A DNA stretch of 64,000 bases, taken from the NCBI GenBank assembly GCA_029624675.1, contig JARSSP010000013.1, positions 62,001-126,000 of the forward strand, read 5' to 3'. The translations under genes were made by a program, and so were the position numbers. Under the pieces are notes generated by a model. The model saw nothing but the letters and a program-made list of their open reading frames with translations, had not been told where the DNA came from and did no database searches. This stretch comes from Candidatus Contendibacter sp. (lineage in GTDB: Bacteria; Pseudomonadota; Gammaproteobacteria; Competibacterales; Competibacteraceae). The stretch's first letter is position 1; the number at the start of each line of letters is the position of its first letter. Of this stretch, positions 18,209 through 25,987 are shown piece after piece.

Positions 18209-18991
18209 TCAAGAACCTGGCAGGTGAAAGGCAACCAGGACGCCCTGGGAAACATGCCGCTGAAAGCAGGCCGGCAAATCGAGCGTCGGCTGCGCGGCCA
18301 TCGCTCGCTCGCAGGCCGTGGTGAAATCGCAAGCCCCGGCCAGAGCTTGCAACAGATCGAATTCCCCCTCTTCCAGGGGTTGAAATTCGATCTCCAGATT
18401 CTCGCGGCGGACGATCAGCAGCTTGACGCCGCCTTCGCTCAAATCCACCATCGAATCGTCGCCATCATCGTCCTGATTGACCTGCCAGATCCGTAGGATC
18501 GGAAAGGTCGATTTCAGCAGGCGGGCGGCGGGATGGAGTTCGAACCGCAGATCGCCTTGTCGCTCGGCGGACACGCGCGCCAAGGCCGCCACATCGAGCG
18601 GTCGATGATCGGCGGCATGGAAAACTCGGTGATACATCCATTCCAGCCGGGCAACGTCGGGCAGGTAGACCAGATCAGAGGCCGGCGCGAACGATTGGAG
18701 AAACGGCGGGAAATGCTCGCCGAATTCGTGCAAATCGCCCGAGCGGGACGGATGGCACGCGATGTATTGGGCCGCCGCGTATTGAAAGAATCCCTCCCCG
18801 ACCACGCGACGCACCACCGGATAAACCGCTTCAAGCGCGCCGGTCAGGCCCAGCAGGGCGTTGTTACGGTAGACTTGCAGGCGACGAACGCCGCTCAGCC
18901 CCGCCGCCCGAATGTGGCGGTCGAAATCGCCCTCGGCGCCGTCCAGCACCGCGGCGGCAAAACCGAGTTGCAGTTCACGCAGCCCGTGCAT
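18209..18991 (-). CDS. bufC: BufC/HvfC-type RiPP recognition protein (DUF2063)
   Basis: A 260-residue protein beginning MHGLRELQLGFAAAVLDG with the DUF2063 N-terminal domain (about 10-105: VYRNNALLGLTGALEAVYPVVRRVVGEGFF and AAQYIACHPSRSGDLHEFGEHFPPFL) and a C-terminal alpha/beta domain. In bufferin and methanobactin-like pathways the DUF2063/MbnC-type protein is the partner of the DUF692 oxidase and helps bind the precursor peptide. The start at 18991 overlaps the end of bufB by 17 bases and is preceded by GGAGG at good distance, pointing to coupled translation. A more distal in-frame Met at 19030 lies deeper in bufB and is less likely. Confidence 0.88.
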   Translation of the reverse strand: MHGLRELQLGFAAAVLDGAEGDFDRHIRAAGLSGVRRLQVYRNNALLGLTGALEAVYPVVRRVVGEGFFQYAAAQYIACHPSRSGDLHEFGEHFPPFLQSFAPASDLVYLPDVARLEWMYHRVFHAADHRPLDVAALARVSAERQGDLRFELHPAARLLKSTFPILRIWQVNQDDDGDDSMVDLSEGGVKLLIVRRENLEIEFQPLEEGEFDLLQALAGACDFTTACERAMAAQPTLDLPACFQRHVSQGVLVAFHLPGS

Positions 18992-19850
18992 GGCGTTCCT
19001 CCAAGATCGCGTCGGCTCGGCGCGCTTCATCCACCAGCACCGCCAGTTCGGGCAGGTCGGTATCCCACTCGATCAGCGTCGGGATTCGACCGAAGCGGTG
19101 CACGGCTTGGCGGTAGAGCGCCCAGACCGCCGGCCAGACCGGGCGGTTGTGGGTGTCGATCAACAGCTCGCCATCGTCGAACCGGTTCACCGTGAACCCG
19201 GCCAGATGAATTTCCTGGACGACGTGGCGCGGAATCGCCCGCAAATAGGCGCTGGCGTCGAAACCGTGATTGCGAGCGCTGACGTAAACGTTGTTCACAT
19301 CCAGCAACACACCGCAGCCGGTACGGTTAGCCAATTCGACCAAAAACTCCCGTTCGGGAATGGCTGATTCGACGTATTGCAGATAGCTGGACGGATTCTC
19401 GATCAGGATTTGCCGACCGAGAACGTCCTGCACCTGGACCACCCGCGCGACCATGTGGTCAAGTGCCTCTTCCGTGTAGGGCAGCGGCAACAGGTCGTTG
19501 AAGTAGCGCCCACCGACCGAACTCCAGGACAAATGTTCGGAAACCAGCGCCGGTTCGAACCGCCGGATCAAGTGGTTGAGACTCGCCAGATGCCGCTGGT
19601 CGAGCGGATCGGTCGAGCCGATGGACAACCCGACGCCGTGCAGGCTCAAGGGATAATGGGCGCGGATACGCTCCAGGTAGTCCAGGGGCTTGCCCCCGGC
19701 GCCAAAATAGTTTTCGCTGTGAACCTCCAGCCAGCCGACCGGCGGGGGAGCTTCCAGAACCGCGGCGTAGTGTTCGGCCCGCAGGCCGATTCCGGCGCGA
19801 GCCGGAATCGAGCTGGGACCAAGCCTGGACAGGGCCGGCTTGGCGGTCAT
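18975..19850 (-). CDS. bufB: BufB-type multinuclear non-heme iron oxidase (DUF692/MNIO)
   Basis: A 291-residue DUF692 protein, the family now called MNIO, which uses an iron cluster in a TIM barrel to modify cysteines of ribosomal peptides. Typical blocks are present: RAGIGLRAEHY near the N-terminus, WLEVHSENYFG, LHGVGLSIGS, VSEHLSWSS, ILIENPSSYL, LLDVNNVYVSARNHG and VQEIHLAGF, which hold the His, Asp and Glu metal ligands. In bufferin pathways the enzyme converts cysteines of the BufA precursor to copper-binding thiooxazoles; that function here is by family and context. It begins 10 bases after the bufA stop. Confidence 0.93.
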   Translation of the reverse strand: MTAKPALSRLGPSSIPARAGIGLRAEHYAAVLEAPPPVGWLEVHSENYFGAGGKPLDYLERIRAHYPLSLHGVGLSIGSTDPLDQRHLASLNHLIRRFEPALVSEHLSWSSVGGRYFNDLLPLPYTEEALDHMVARVVQVQDVLGRQILIENPSSYLQYVESAIPEREFLVELANRTGCGVLLDVNNVYVSARNHGFDASAYLRAIPRHVVQEIHLAGFTVNRFDDGELLIDTHNRPVWPAVWALYRQAVHRFGRIPTLIEWDTDLPELAVLVDEARRADAILEERHARAA

Positions 19851-19860
19851 CGGAATCGCC

Positions 19861-20127
19861 TCAGGCCTTCGGCTGCAAGCTGCCGCCGACGATCTTCTCG
19901 CAGGTGCCCTTGGGGACGTAAACCCAGGAATCGCCCTGACCGTCCTTCTTGGCCTGACCGGCGCAGGCGTGGGCGCTGGTTTGACAGTCGTTCTTGCCGG
20001 CCTTGACGACGCCGTAGCACTTCTCGGCGTTCTTCTCCTCGGCGGCGACGGCTTGACCGGCGGTGGCGACCAGACCCAGGGCGAAAACGCTGGCGAGGGC
20101 GGAATTGACGAGGGTTTTGCTATTCAT
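19861..20127 (-). CDS. bufA: Bufferin precursor peptide (DUF2282)
   Basis: An 88-residue precursor with an unusually long, uncleaved-leader-like signal sequence (about residues 1-29, ending AGQAVAA) and a mature part with four cysteines at 37, 48, 55 and 76 in the DUF2282 arrangement ([29 protein letters not shown]). This is the bufferin-1 type: the exported peptide is modified at cysteine by BufB/BufC and buffers copper in the periplasm. I start at 20127 (MNSKTLVNS), with AGGAG about 8 bases upstream. It is the first gene of bufA-bufB-bufC-doxX. Its location a few kilobases from cusBA fits a shared role in copper handling. Confidence 0.92.
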   Translation of the reverse strand: MNSKTLVNSALASVFALGLVATAGQAVAAEEKNAEKCYGVVKAGKNDCQTSAHACAGQAKKDGQGDSWVYVPKGTCEKIVGGSLQPKA

Positions 20128-20623
20128 GAGCAGGGCTCCTATCAAAGTGGGTTGACAAACAGTTCACGACATCGAGTGATTTACGGGAGGTGACCTTCCC
20201 GCGATTGCCGGGCGACTGGGTTTGGCCAATCGCCCTGGCGCGTCTGGACATACCGCCGAACCGATCCGAACCCGCTAGGTTAGGTTGGTTGAGGGGTTTC
20301 GATCCGCGGCGGTGACCCGCGTGAACTGTTTTTCAAACTCCGTGCCAAGTCACGAATAAAAATAATAAATATTACTTATCAGATACTTATCACTGTAGAG
20401 ACGAATTGGACAAAATGAGGAGACGGAAGAAGAGCCTCGTTATTTCACGGTTGCCGCGACATGACGCGGCGAAACGCGGGCTCTCGACCCGACTACCGCA
20501 AAGGATGAGATCGATCGGGACACCACAGGGGAGTTCTTCGCTCGAAAGCGGGCGAAGAATGAGAGTAAAGGCATCTTTTCAACAAGTTGACTTAAATAAG
20601 CCGTACAAAAATGCCTTCGGGAT
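20128..20623. other. Spacer upstream of the bufferin operon
   Basis: About 500 bases without a gene I can support. An AT-rich stretch lies at about 20345-20400 (aataaaaataataaatatt) and may hold the bufferin promoter or the end of the cardiolipin synthase transcription unit from the other side. A 73-codon plus-strand frame at 20406-20627 has no signal sequence, no homology I know and a skewed Arg/Ser composition; I do not call it. Confidence 0.5.
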
Positions 20624-22060
20624 TTAGAGGATCGGATCGAACAGCCGCGCCGCGCGCGCCGCCCAGCGGAAGGGCCAGCTTCGATCTCGCAAATCGGCGG
20701 CGGAGGTTCGCCGGGATTGTTGGAAATCCCGCTCCAGCATCGTGGCGACCTGGCCGGCGAACGTCCGGTCCACCACCACCGCCATGACTTCGAAATTGAG
20801 CCGCAACGAGCGGTTGTCCAGATTGGCGGTCCCAACCGCGGCAACCTCCTCGTCCACCAAGATCACCTTCTGGTGCAGAAAGCCGCTCTGGTAACGATAA
20901 ATCTGGATGCCGGTTCGATCCGCCACGTCCAGGAACGAAAACGAGGCGAGATAGACCAGTTTGTGATCCGGCTTGGCCGGCAACAGGACGCGGACATCGA
21001 CCCCGCGCAGCGCCGCCAGTTGCAGCGCCTCGAACACCGGCGGGTCGGGCACGAAATAGGGGCTGGCGATCCACAACCGCCGCCGCGCACCGACGATGGC
21101 CTGGTGAAAAAACAGCGAGCAGGTTTCCAGGGCATCGGCCGGGCCGGTGGGAAAAATCAGTGCGATTTGGTTCCCTGTCGCCACCGATCGCCATTCCAGA
21201 TCGGGTACCTGCCGGGTAGCCCAGTACCAGTCCGCCAAAAAGACCCGTTGGAGCGCTTGCACCGCTGGCCCCCTGACCCGCAGATGCGTGTCGCGCCAAT
21301 GGCCGAGCGGGCCACGCCCCATATATTCATCCCCCACGTTCAAGCCTCCGACGAACGCCACCCGGCCATCCACCACCACGATCTTGCGGTGATTGCGGAA
21401 GTTGAGCTGGAACCGGTTACGCCGGCCGCGCGTGGTATGGAACGCCGACGCGGCGATACCGGCGGCGCGCAAGGTTTCGATGTAGGTTTTCGGCAGGGCG
21501 TGACTGCCGATCTCGTCGTACAACACCCGAACTGACACCCCAGCGGCCACCTTGCGTAGCAGTCGGGCGTGCAACTCTCGGCCCAGGTCATCATCCTTGA
21601 TGATGAAAAACTGGATCAGGATATAACGCTCGGCTGCTTCAAGAGCGGTGAAAATGGCCTCGAACGTGGCCTCGCCATCGACCAGCAGTTCCAGGGTATT
21701 GTCCTGAGTATAGGGAGTGCCGCTCAACCGGGCGAGGATATGGAGATCGCCGGCCCGCTCGGGCGGCGGATCGACTTGATGGCTGCGCAGTCGCTCCAGG
21801 ATCAGGGCAACTCCGCCATGATCGGCCCGCTCCAGCGCACCGCGCTGCAAGGCTTCGACGTAGCCATGGAAGCGGTTGCGACCCAAAATCCAATACAACG
21901 GCAGGGCAGCGTAGGGAAATGTGACCAGGGAAATGGCCCAGGCGATGGCGCTCTGCGGAGTTCTGACACTGGCCACGGCATGAACCGCCGACAGCACCCC
22001 CAGGGTGTGAATCAGCGCCACCACGGTCGAGATCAGCACGACGAGGTCCTGTTTCAACAT
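20624..22060 (-). CDS. cls: Cardiolipin synthase (phospholipase D superfamily)
   Basis: A 478-residue ClsA-type enzyme that joins two phosphatidylglycerol molecules to cardiolipin at the inner membrane. Two N-terminal membrane helices (residues 5-60, ending YWILGRNRFHG) are followed by two phospholipase D domains. The first HKD motif is NHRKIVVVDGRVAFVGGLN, the second LHQKVILVDEEVAAVGTANLDNRS. Length and layout match E. coli ClsA (486 residues). It stands alone here, with 249 bases before the next gene. Confidence 0.92.
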   Translation of the reverse strand: MLKQDLVVLISTVVALIHTLGVLSAVHAVASVRTPQSAIAWAISLVTFPYAALPLYWILGRNRFHGYVEALQRGALERADHGGVALILERLRSHQVDPPPERAGDLHILARLSGTPYTQDNTLELLVDGEATFEAIFTALEAAERYILIQFFIIKDDDLGRELHARLLRKVAAGVSVRVLYDEIGSHALPKTYIETLRAAGIAASAFHTTRGRRNRFQLNFRNHRKIVVVDGRVAFVGGLNVGDEYMGRGPLGHWRDTHLRVRGPAVQALQRVFLADWYWATRQVPDLEWRSVATGNQIALIFPTGPADALETCSLFFHQAIVGARRRLWIASPYFVPDPPVFEALQLAALRGVDVRVLLPAKPDHKLVYLASFSFLDVADRTGIQIYRYQSGFLHQKVILVDEEVAAVGTANLDNRSLRLNFEVMAVVVDRTFAGQVATMLERDFQQSRRTSAADLRDRSWPFRWAARAARLFDPIL

Positions 22061-22309
22061 CGCGGCGGTATCCTGGTGGGCGGGTAAACGGAGCTTGTTT
22101 TTCAGGCTTTCGGATTATGCACAATTCTGGATGACGGTTGGCGAGTTTGTTATTGGGATGGATGTCGATGGCTGGCCGAACATTGGGAATTATCAGCCCG
22201 CTTAATCGTGGTGGGGTGACCAAGCGGGCTGTATAAAAACGAATAGAACGGCTGGCGGTTAGGGAAGTGGGGAATCGATGCCACCGAAACAAGAGCTATC
22301 TATGAAACT

Positions 22310-22831
22310 TCATTGGACCCCCAGCAGCGCTAGCATGATCCCACCCGAGATGGCCGTTCCGAACACACCCGCCAGATTCGGCCCCATGGCGTGAAAGATC
22401 AGGTGGTTGTGTGGATTTTCCTGATTGGCCACGATGTGGGAAACGCGGGCGGCGATGGGCACCGACGCGATGCCGGCCGAGCCGATCAGCGGATTGATCT
22501 TCACCTTCATGAACAGGTTCATGATCTTGGCGGTGATCACGCCGGAAGCGGTTCCGAACAGGGAAGCCAGCAGGCCAAGCACGACGATCAAGATCGTATC
22601 CCAAGTCAGGAACTTGTCGGCCGCCATGGTGGAGCCGATGGCCACGGTCAAGGTGATGATGATGTTCATCAGCGCCCCACCCGCCGTTTTGGCCAGTCGC
22701 TCGGTGACGCCCGCTTCCTTCAGCAGATTGCCCAGCATCAACATGGTGATCAGCGGGGCAACCGGCGGAAAGAACAGGTTGACGATGACGGCGATCACGG
22801 CCGGGAAGACGATCTTCTCCAGCTTGGTCAT
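22310..22831 (-). pseudogene. C-terminal half of an oxaloacetate/glutaconyl-CoA decarboxylase beta subunit
   Basis: 173 residues matching only the C-terminal half of the sodium-pumping decarboxylase beta subunit (OadB/GcdB/MmdB, usually about 375-430 residues): LEKIVFPAVIAVIVNLFFPP, LITMLMLGNLLKEAGVTERL, KINPLIGSAGIASVPIAARV and HAMGPNLAGVFGTAISGGI. The N-terminal half, with the first membrane helices and sodium sites, is missing. An insertion element begins 34 bases upstream, and the lost half is not found on its far side, so insertion was accompanied by deletion. No oadA or oadG is nearby. It is almost certainly non-functional. Confidence 0.88.
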
Positions 22832-22864
22832 ACCGGTTACCGATAGATTTTATCTTTAGGTAGA

Positions 22865-23979
22865 ACTTACGCATTGACGAACATCGTATAATGTGCATAC
22901 CAAGTCAAACCTTGGTCGTGAATGTTGCCGTTAATGAGAACAATCAGCCGCCCACCCACCGCCCGTTGCACTTTAGCGATGTATGTATCTTTTATATTGA
23001 GCACTCCGCACTCACCGACCTGTTGTCGGTTGGGGGAAGTAATGACGATCAGCCACGACAGTGTCAATCGGTTCTTACTCCGCGAAGAGTATACTCCCCA
23101 CGATTTATTCAATGCAGCCCGCACCGAACTGAATTTGAAGGGAGGTACCGTCAGTGTCGATGATAGCGTAGTGGACAAGCCGTATAGCCACCTTATGGCT
23201 TTTGTAGGTTATTTTTGGTCAGGAAAACATCATGGGGTGGTCAAAGGGATTAACCTGATTACGTTGTATTACACCGATCCACGAGGCTGCCATCAACCCA
23301 TCAGCTACCGAATTTACGATAAAACGGAAAACAAGACGAAAAATGATTATTTTCAAGAGATGCTGGCTGAAGTATTGGGGTGGGGTCTGGAACCGGCGTT
23401 TGTGACGGGGGATAGTTGGTACAGCAGCTTGGAAAATCTCAAGATGATTAAAAACCATCATCAGGGATTTTTAGTGGCGCTGGAAATTAACCGTCTGGTT
23501 TACATGGAAAAATGTCAATGGCGACAGGTCCAACAGTGGGTGATTCCCGAAGACGGCTTACTCGTTCACCTCCCGGGATTCGGGACGGTCAAGGTCTTTC
23601 GGAAGTGGTTGAAAGACCAGCCACGCCATTATGCTTTGTATCAGCCGAATGACGACGAATGGGTTGCGGTTACTCGTCCCGTTTTTCTCAAGCTCCATGA
23701 CCAGCACTGGCAAATCGAGCAGTATCATCGGGCGCTCAAACAAGTGTTTCATATCGAGCATTTTCAGGTCCGCCAACCGACTGCCATTCGCAATCATCTC
23801 TTCGCGGCGATCTGTGGCTATGTGCAATTGCAGCGATTACGAGCTACCGATGTAATTCGCAATTGTTATCATTTGCAGCGTGATCTGTTTAATGAGGTGA
23901 TCGCCAACTTTATTCGAGTCTTCACCCCCAGATTGGAGCACCTGAACCCACAATTCTAACCTCCTGTCAATGCGTAAGT
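22865..23979 (+). mobile_element. IS701-like insertion sequence
   Basis: An element of about 1.1 kb bounded by perfect 14-base inverted repeats: acttacgcattgac at 22865-22878 and its complement gtcaatgcgtaagt at 23966-23979. It carries one transposase gene. Base composition and codon use are clearly more AT-rich than the host genes around it, indicating recent arrival. I could not find a convincing target duplication: the four bases outside the ends are taga on the left and ccta on the right, in line with a deletion at one side. Confidence 0.88.
23042..23959 (+). CDS. DDE transposase, IS701-like
   Basis: A 305-residue transposase starting MTISHDSVNRFLLREEYTP, with GGGGGAA just ahead of the ATG at 23042; a longer reading from 22922 would run through low-quality sequence. 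DDE candidates are the Asp of VSVDDSVVDKPYS, the Asp of FVTGDSWYSSLENLKM and the Glu of HWQIEQYHRALKQVF (the YREK-like region). The block SGKHHGVVKGINLITLYYTD is typical of IS701/IS4-like enzymes common in cyanobacteria and gammaproteobacteria. It appears full length. Confidence 0.88.
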   Translation: MTISHDSVNRFLLREEYTPHDLFNAARTELNLKGGTVSVDDSVVDKPYSHLMAFVGYFWSGKHHGVVKGINLITLYYTDPRGCHQPISYRIYDKTENKTKNDYFQEMLAEVLGWGLEPAFVTGDSWYSSLENLKMIKNHHQGFLVALEINRLVYMEKCQWRQVQQWVIPEDGLLVHLPGFGTVKVFRKWLKDQPRHYALYQPNDDEWVAVTRPVFLKLHDQHWQIEQYHRALKQVFHIEHFQVRQPTAIRNHLFAAICGYVQLQRLRATDVIRNCYHLQRDLFNEVIANFIRVFTPRLEHLNPQF

Positions 23980-24074
23980 CCTAAGATTTTGTAAAAATCG
24001 AGGAGGGGCAACCAGCGCAGACCGGCCGCGCCGGGTCACCGGGTCAACGGAAAAAGCCGTCGCCAGGCACGAAA

Positions 24075-24776
24075 TCAGGTCGGACAAAATCGATAACCGA
24101 TCCCGGTTTCGGTGAGGAAGTATTGTGGCCGTGTCGGGTCAGCCTCCAGTTTCTGGCGGAGATGACCCATGTAGATGCGCAGGTAGTGACTGCGTTCCAC
24201 GTAGGCGGGTCCCCAAACCTCGCGCAGCAGTTGGCGGTGCGTCAGTACCTTGTCCGGCTTGGCGATCAACGCGGCTAGCAATCGGAACTCGATGGGCGTG
24301 ATATGGACCGGCTGACCGTCGCGCGCCACCTGCCGGCGTTCCAAATCCACGCTGACCTCGCCGAAGGTCACCAGAGCGGTACCGCCCGGTTCCCGCATGT
24401 GGCGCCGGCTCACCGCGCGTACTCGCGCCAGCAATTCCGCCACGCCGAACGGCTTGATCAGATAATCGTCGGCGCCGGCATCCAGCGCCTCGACCTTGTC
24501 GTATTCCTCGACCCGGGCCGACAGCACCAGCACCGGCACGCCGCTCCAGGCGCGCAAATCGCGGATGAAATCCACGCCGTCACCGTCCGGCAAGCCGAGA
24601 TCGAGAATGATCAGATCCGGCTTGCGGGTGCCGGTTTCCAACAAACCGCGTTGCAGGGTATCGGCTTCGTGCACCCGACAGCCTTCGCCCTCCAGCGCGG
24701 CGCGCACGAAGCGGCGAATAACGTGCTCGTCCTCGACGATCAAAACGGTCAAAGAAGGTTCGGTGGTGACGCTCAT
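24075..24776 (-). CDS. kdpE: KdpE response regulator (OmpR family)
   Basis: A 233-residue response regulator. The receiver domain (10-125) has the acidic pair EDE, the phosphoacceptor in LIILDLGLPDGDG and the conserved Lys in DDYLIKPFG. The C-terminal winged helix (about 135-232) ends HLRQKLEADPTRPQYFLTET with a final GIGYRF, as in KdpE. It overlaps by four bases (ATGA) the end of the broken kdpD copy just upstream. No kdpFABC genes are in the window, so the regulated potassium ATPase, if present, is elsewhere. Confidence 0.93.
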   Translation of the reverse strand: MSVTTEPSLTVLIVEDEHVIRRFVRAALEGEGCRVHEADTLQRGLLETGTRKPDLIILDLGLPDGDGVDFIRDLRAWSGVPVLVLSARVEEYDKVEALDAGADDYLIKPFGVAELLARVRAVSRRHMREPGGTALVTFGEVSVDLERRQVARDGQPVHITPIEFRLLAALIAKPDKVLTHRQLLREVWGPAYVERSHYLRIYMGHLRQKLEADPTRPQYFLTETGIGYRFCPT

Positions 24777-25980
24777 GTTGGCTCCGGATCGGGCTCGTCG
24801 TCGGTTTTGAAGGGTGGCAACGGTTCCAGCGGCAGGGTGAAAACGAAACAGGCGCCGCCAGTTGGCCGGTTTTCGGCTTGAATTTGTCCCCCGTGGGCTT
24901 CGATGACCGATCGGCAGATCGCTAATCCAAGACCGACCCCAGGCACCGCCGATTCCACCTGACCTCGGGCGAATTTCTCAAACACAGCCTGTTCCCGCCC
25001 GGCCGGCAAACCCGGTCCTTCGTCCCAGACCTCCACGCTCAGCCAATCGGCTTCCACACTGGCAGTCACGCCGATCACGGTGCCGGGCCGGGTGTATTTG
25101 GTGGCATTTTGCAGCAGGTTCACCAACGCCCGCTCGATCAGCACGGCGTCGCAGTTGACCAACGGCAGTTCGGGATCGAGCACCAGCCGCAGCGGATGGT
25201 CGCGCAGCGGTTGTTCGAGCAGCCGCACCGCCGAGCCGACCAACTCTTCCAACGACTGCCAGTCCTTGCGCAGCCACACCCGGCCGGCTTGCAGCTTGGC
25301 CATGTCCAGCAGATTATCGACCAGCAGCGCCATTCGCTCGGCTTGTTCGCGGAGGAGGTCAACGATTCCTGGCAGGGCGACCGTTCGGCGATCAATTCCA
25401 GCGTCAGCGTTTCCGTCAGTCCGATCAGCGCGGTCATCGGGGTGCGCAGATCGTGGGACAACCCGGCCAGCAGCGAACTGCGCTCCCGCTCCGCTTCCAT
25501 TTTCACCTGCGTGTCGCGAGCCACCGTGGCGAAATGCACCCGCTCCAAAGCAATGGCGATCAGCACGGCAAAAGTATCCAGCAACCCACGATCAGCATCA
25601 CCGCGAAAGTCAGGATCGATTGCAGGGTTTCGAACGCGAACGCGAAATGCGGGGGCACGAAGACGAAATTGAACGACAGTACGTTGAGGACCGCCACCCA
25701 CACCGCCGGGCCGCGCCCGTACCATGCCGCCACGCCGACCACCGCCAGCAAAAACAGCATGACGATATTGGCATGATCGAGATATAGGGAGCAGCGGCAT
25801 GGCCGCCAGCGTGACCCCCAGGGAAACCAGCAACGCCACACCGTAACCCCACGGCAAACTGGGCGAATAGACCTGTTTCCCTGCCTCCGATCGCGGCCAG
25901 CGCCAGCCAACACGAGTCCGACTTTGTTCGATCTGGGTGTGGTCGGGCGATCGACCGGGTTCGGAACGATGATCGTTCAT
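24773..25980 (-). pseudogene. Decayed second copy of the kdpD C-terminal half
   Basis: Between kdpD and kdpE lies a degraded paralogue of the KdpD C-terminal half. It begins with an ATG at 25980 (MNDHRSEPGRSPDHTQ), continues into the DUF4118 membrane segment (YGVALLVSLGVTLAAMPLLP), shifts frame (ANIVMLFLLAVVGVAAWYG), has lost most of the GAF region, resumes at LLDTFAVLIAIALERVHFA and the kinase core LSHDLRTPMTALIGLTETL, shifts frame again near 25340, and ends with an intact ATPase domain (KYTRPGTVIGV, GVGLGLAICRSVIEAHGGQI). The last part is roughly 80 percent identical to the intact KdpD. At least two frameshifts and one deletion make it non-functional, although the terminal 186 codons (24773-25333) are open and sit where the kdpD-kdpE coupling would be. 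Confidence 0.88.
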
Positions 25981-25987
25981 GTTGGAC

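Noticed and set aside
20406..20627. 73-codon plus-strand frame
   Set aside because: No ribosome site, no motif, Arg/Ser-rich; it overlaps the end of the cardiolipin synthase gene on the other strand.
22857..23987. Target-site duplication around the IS
   Set aside because: Bases outside the inverted repeats (taga and ccta) do not match, and shifting the ends does not give a convincing duplication.
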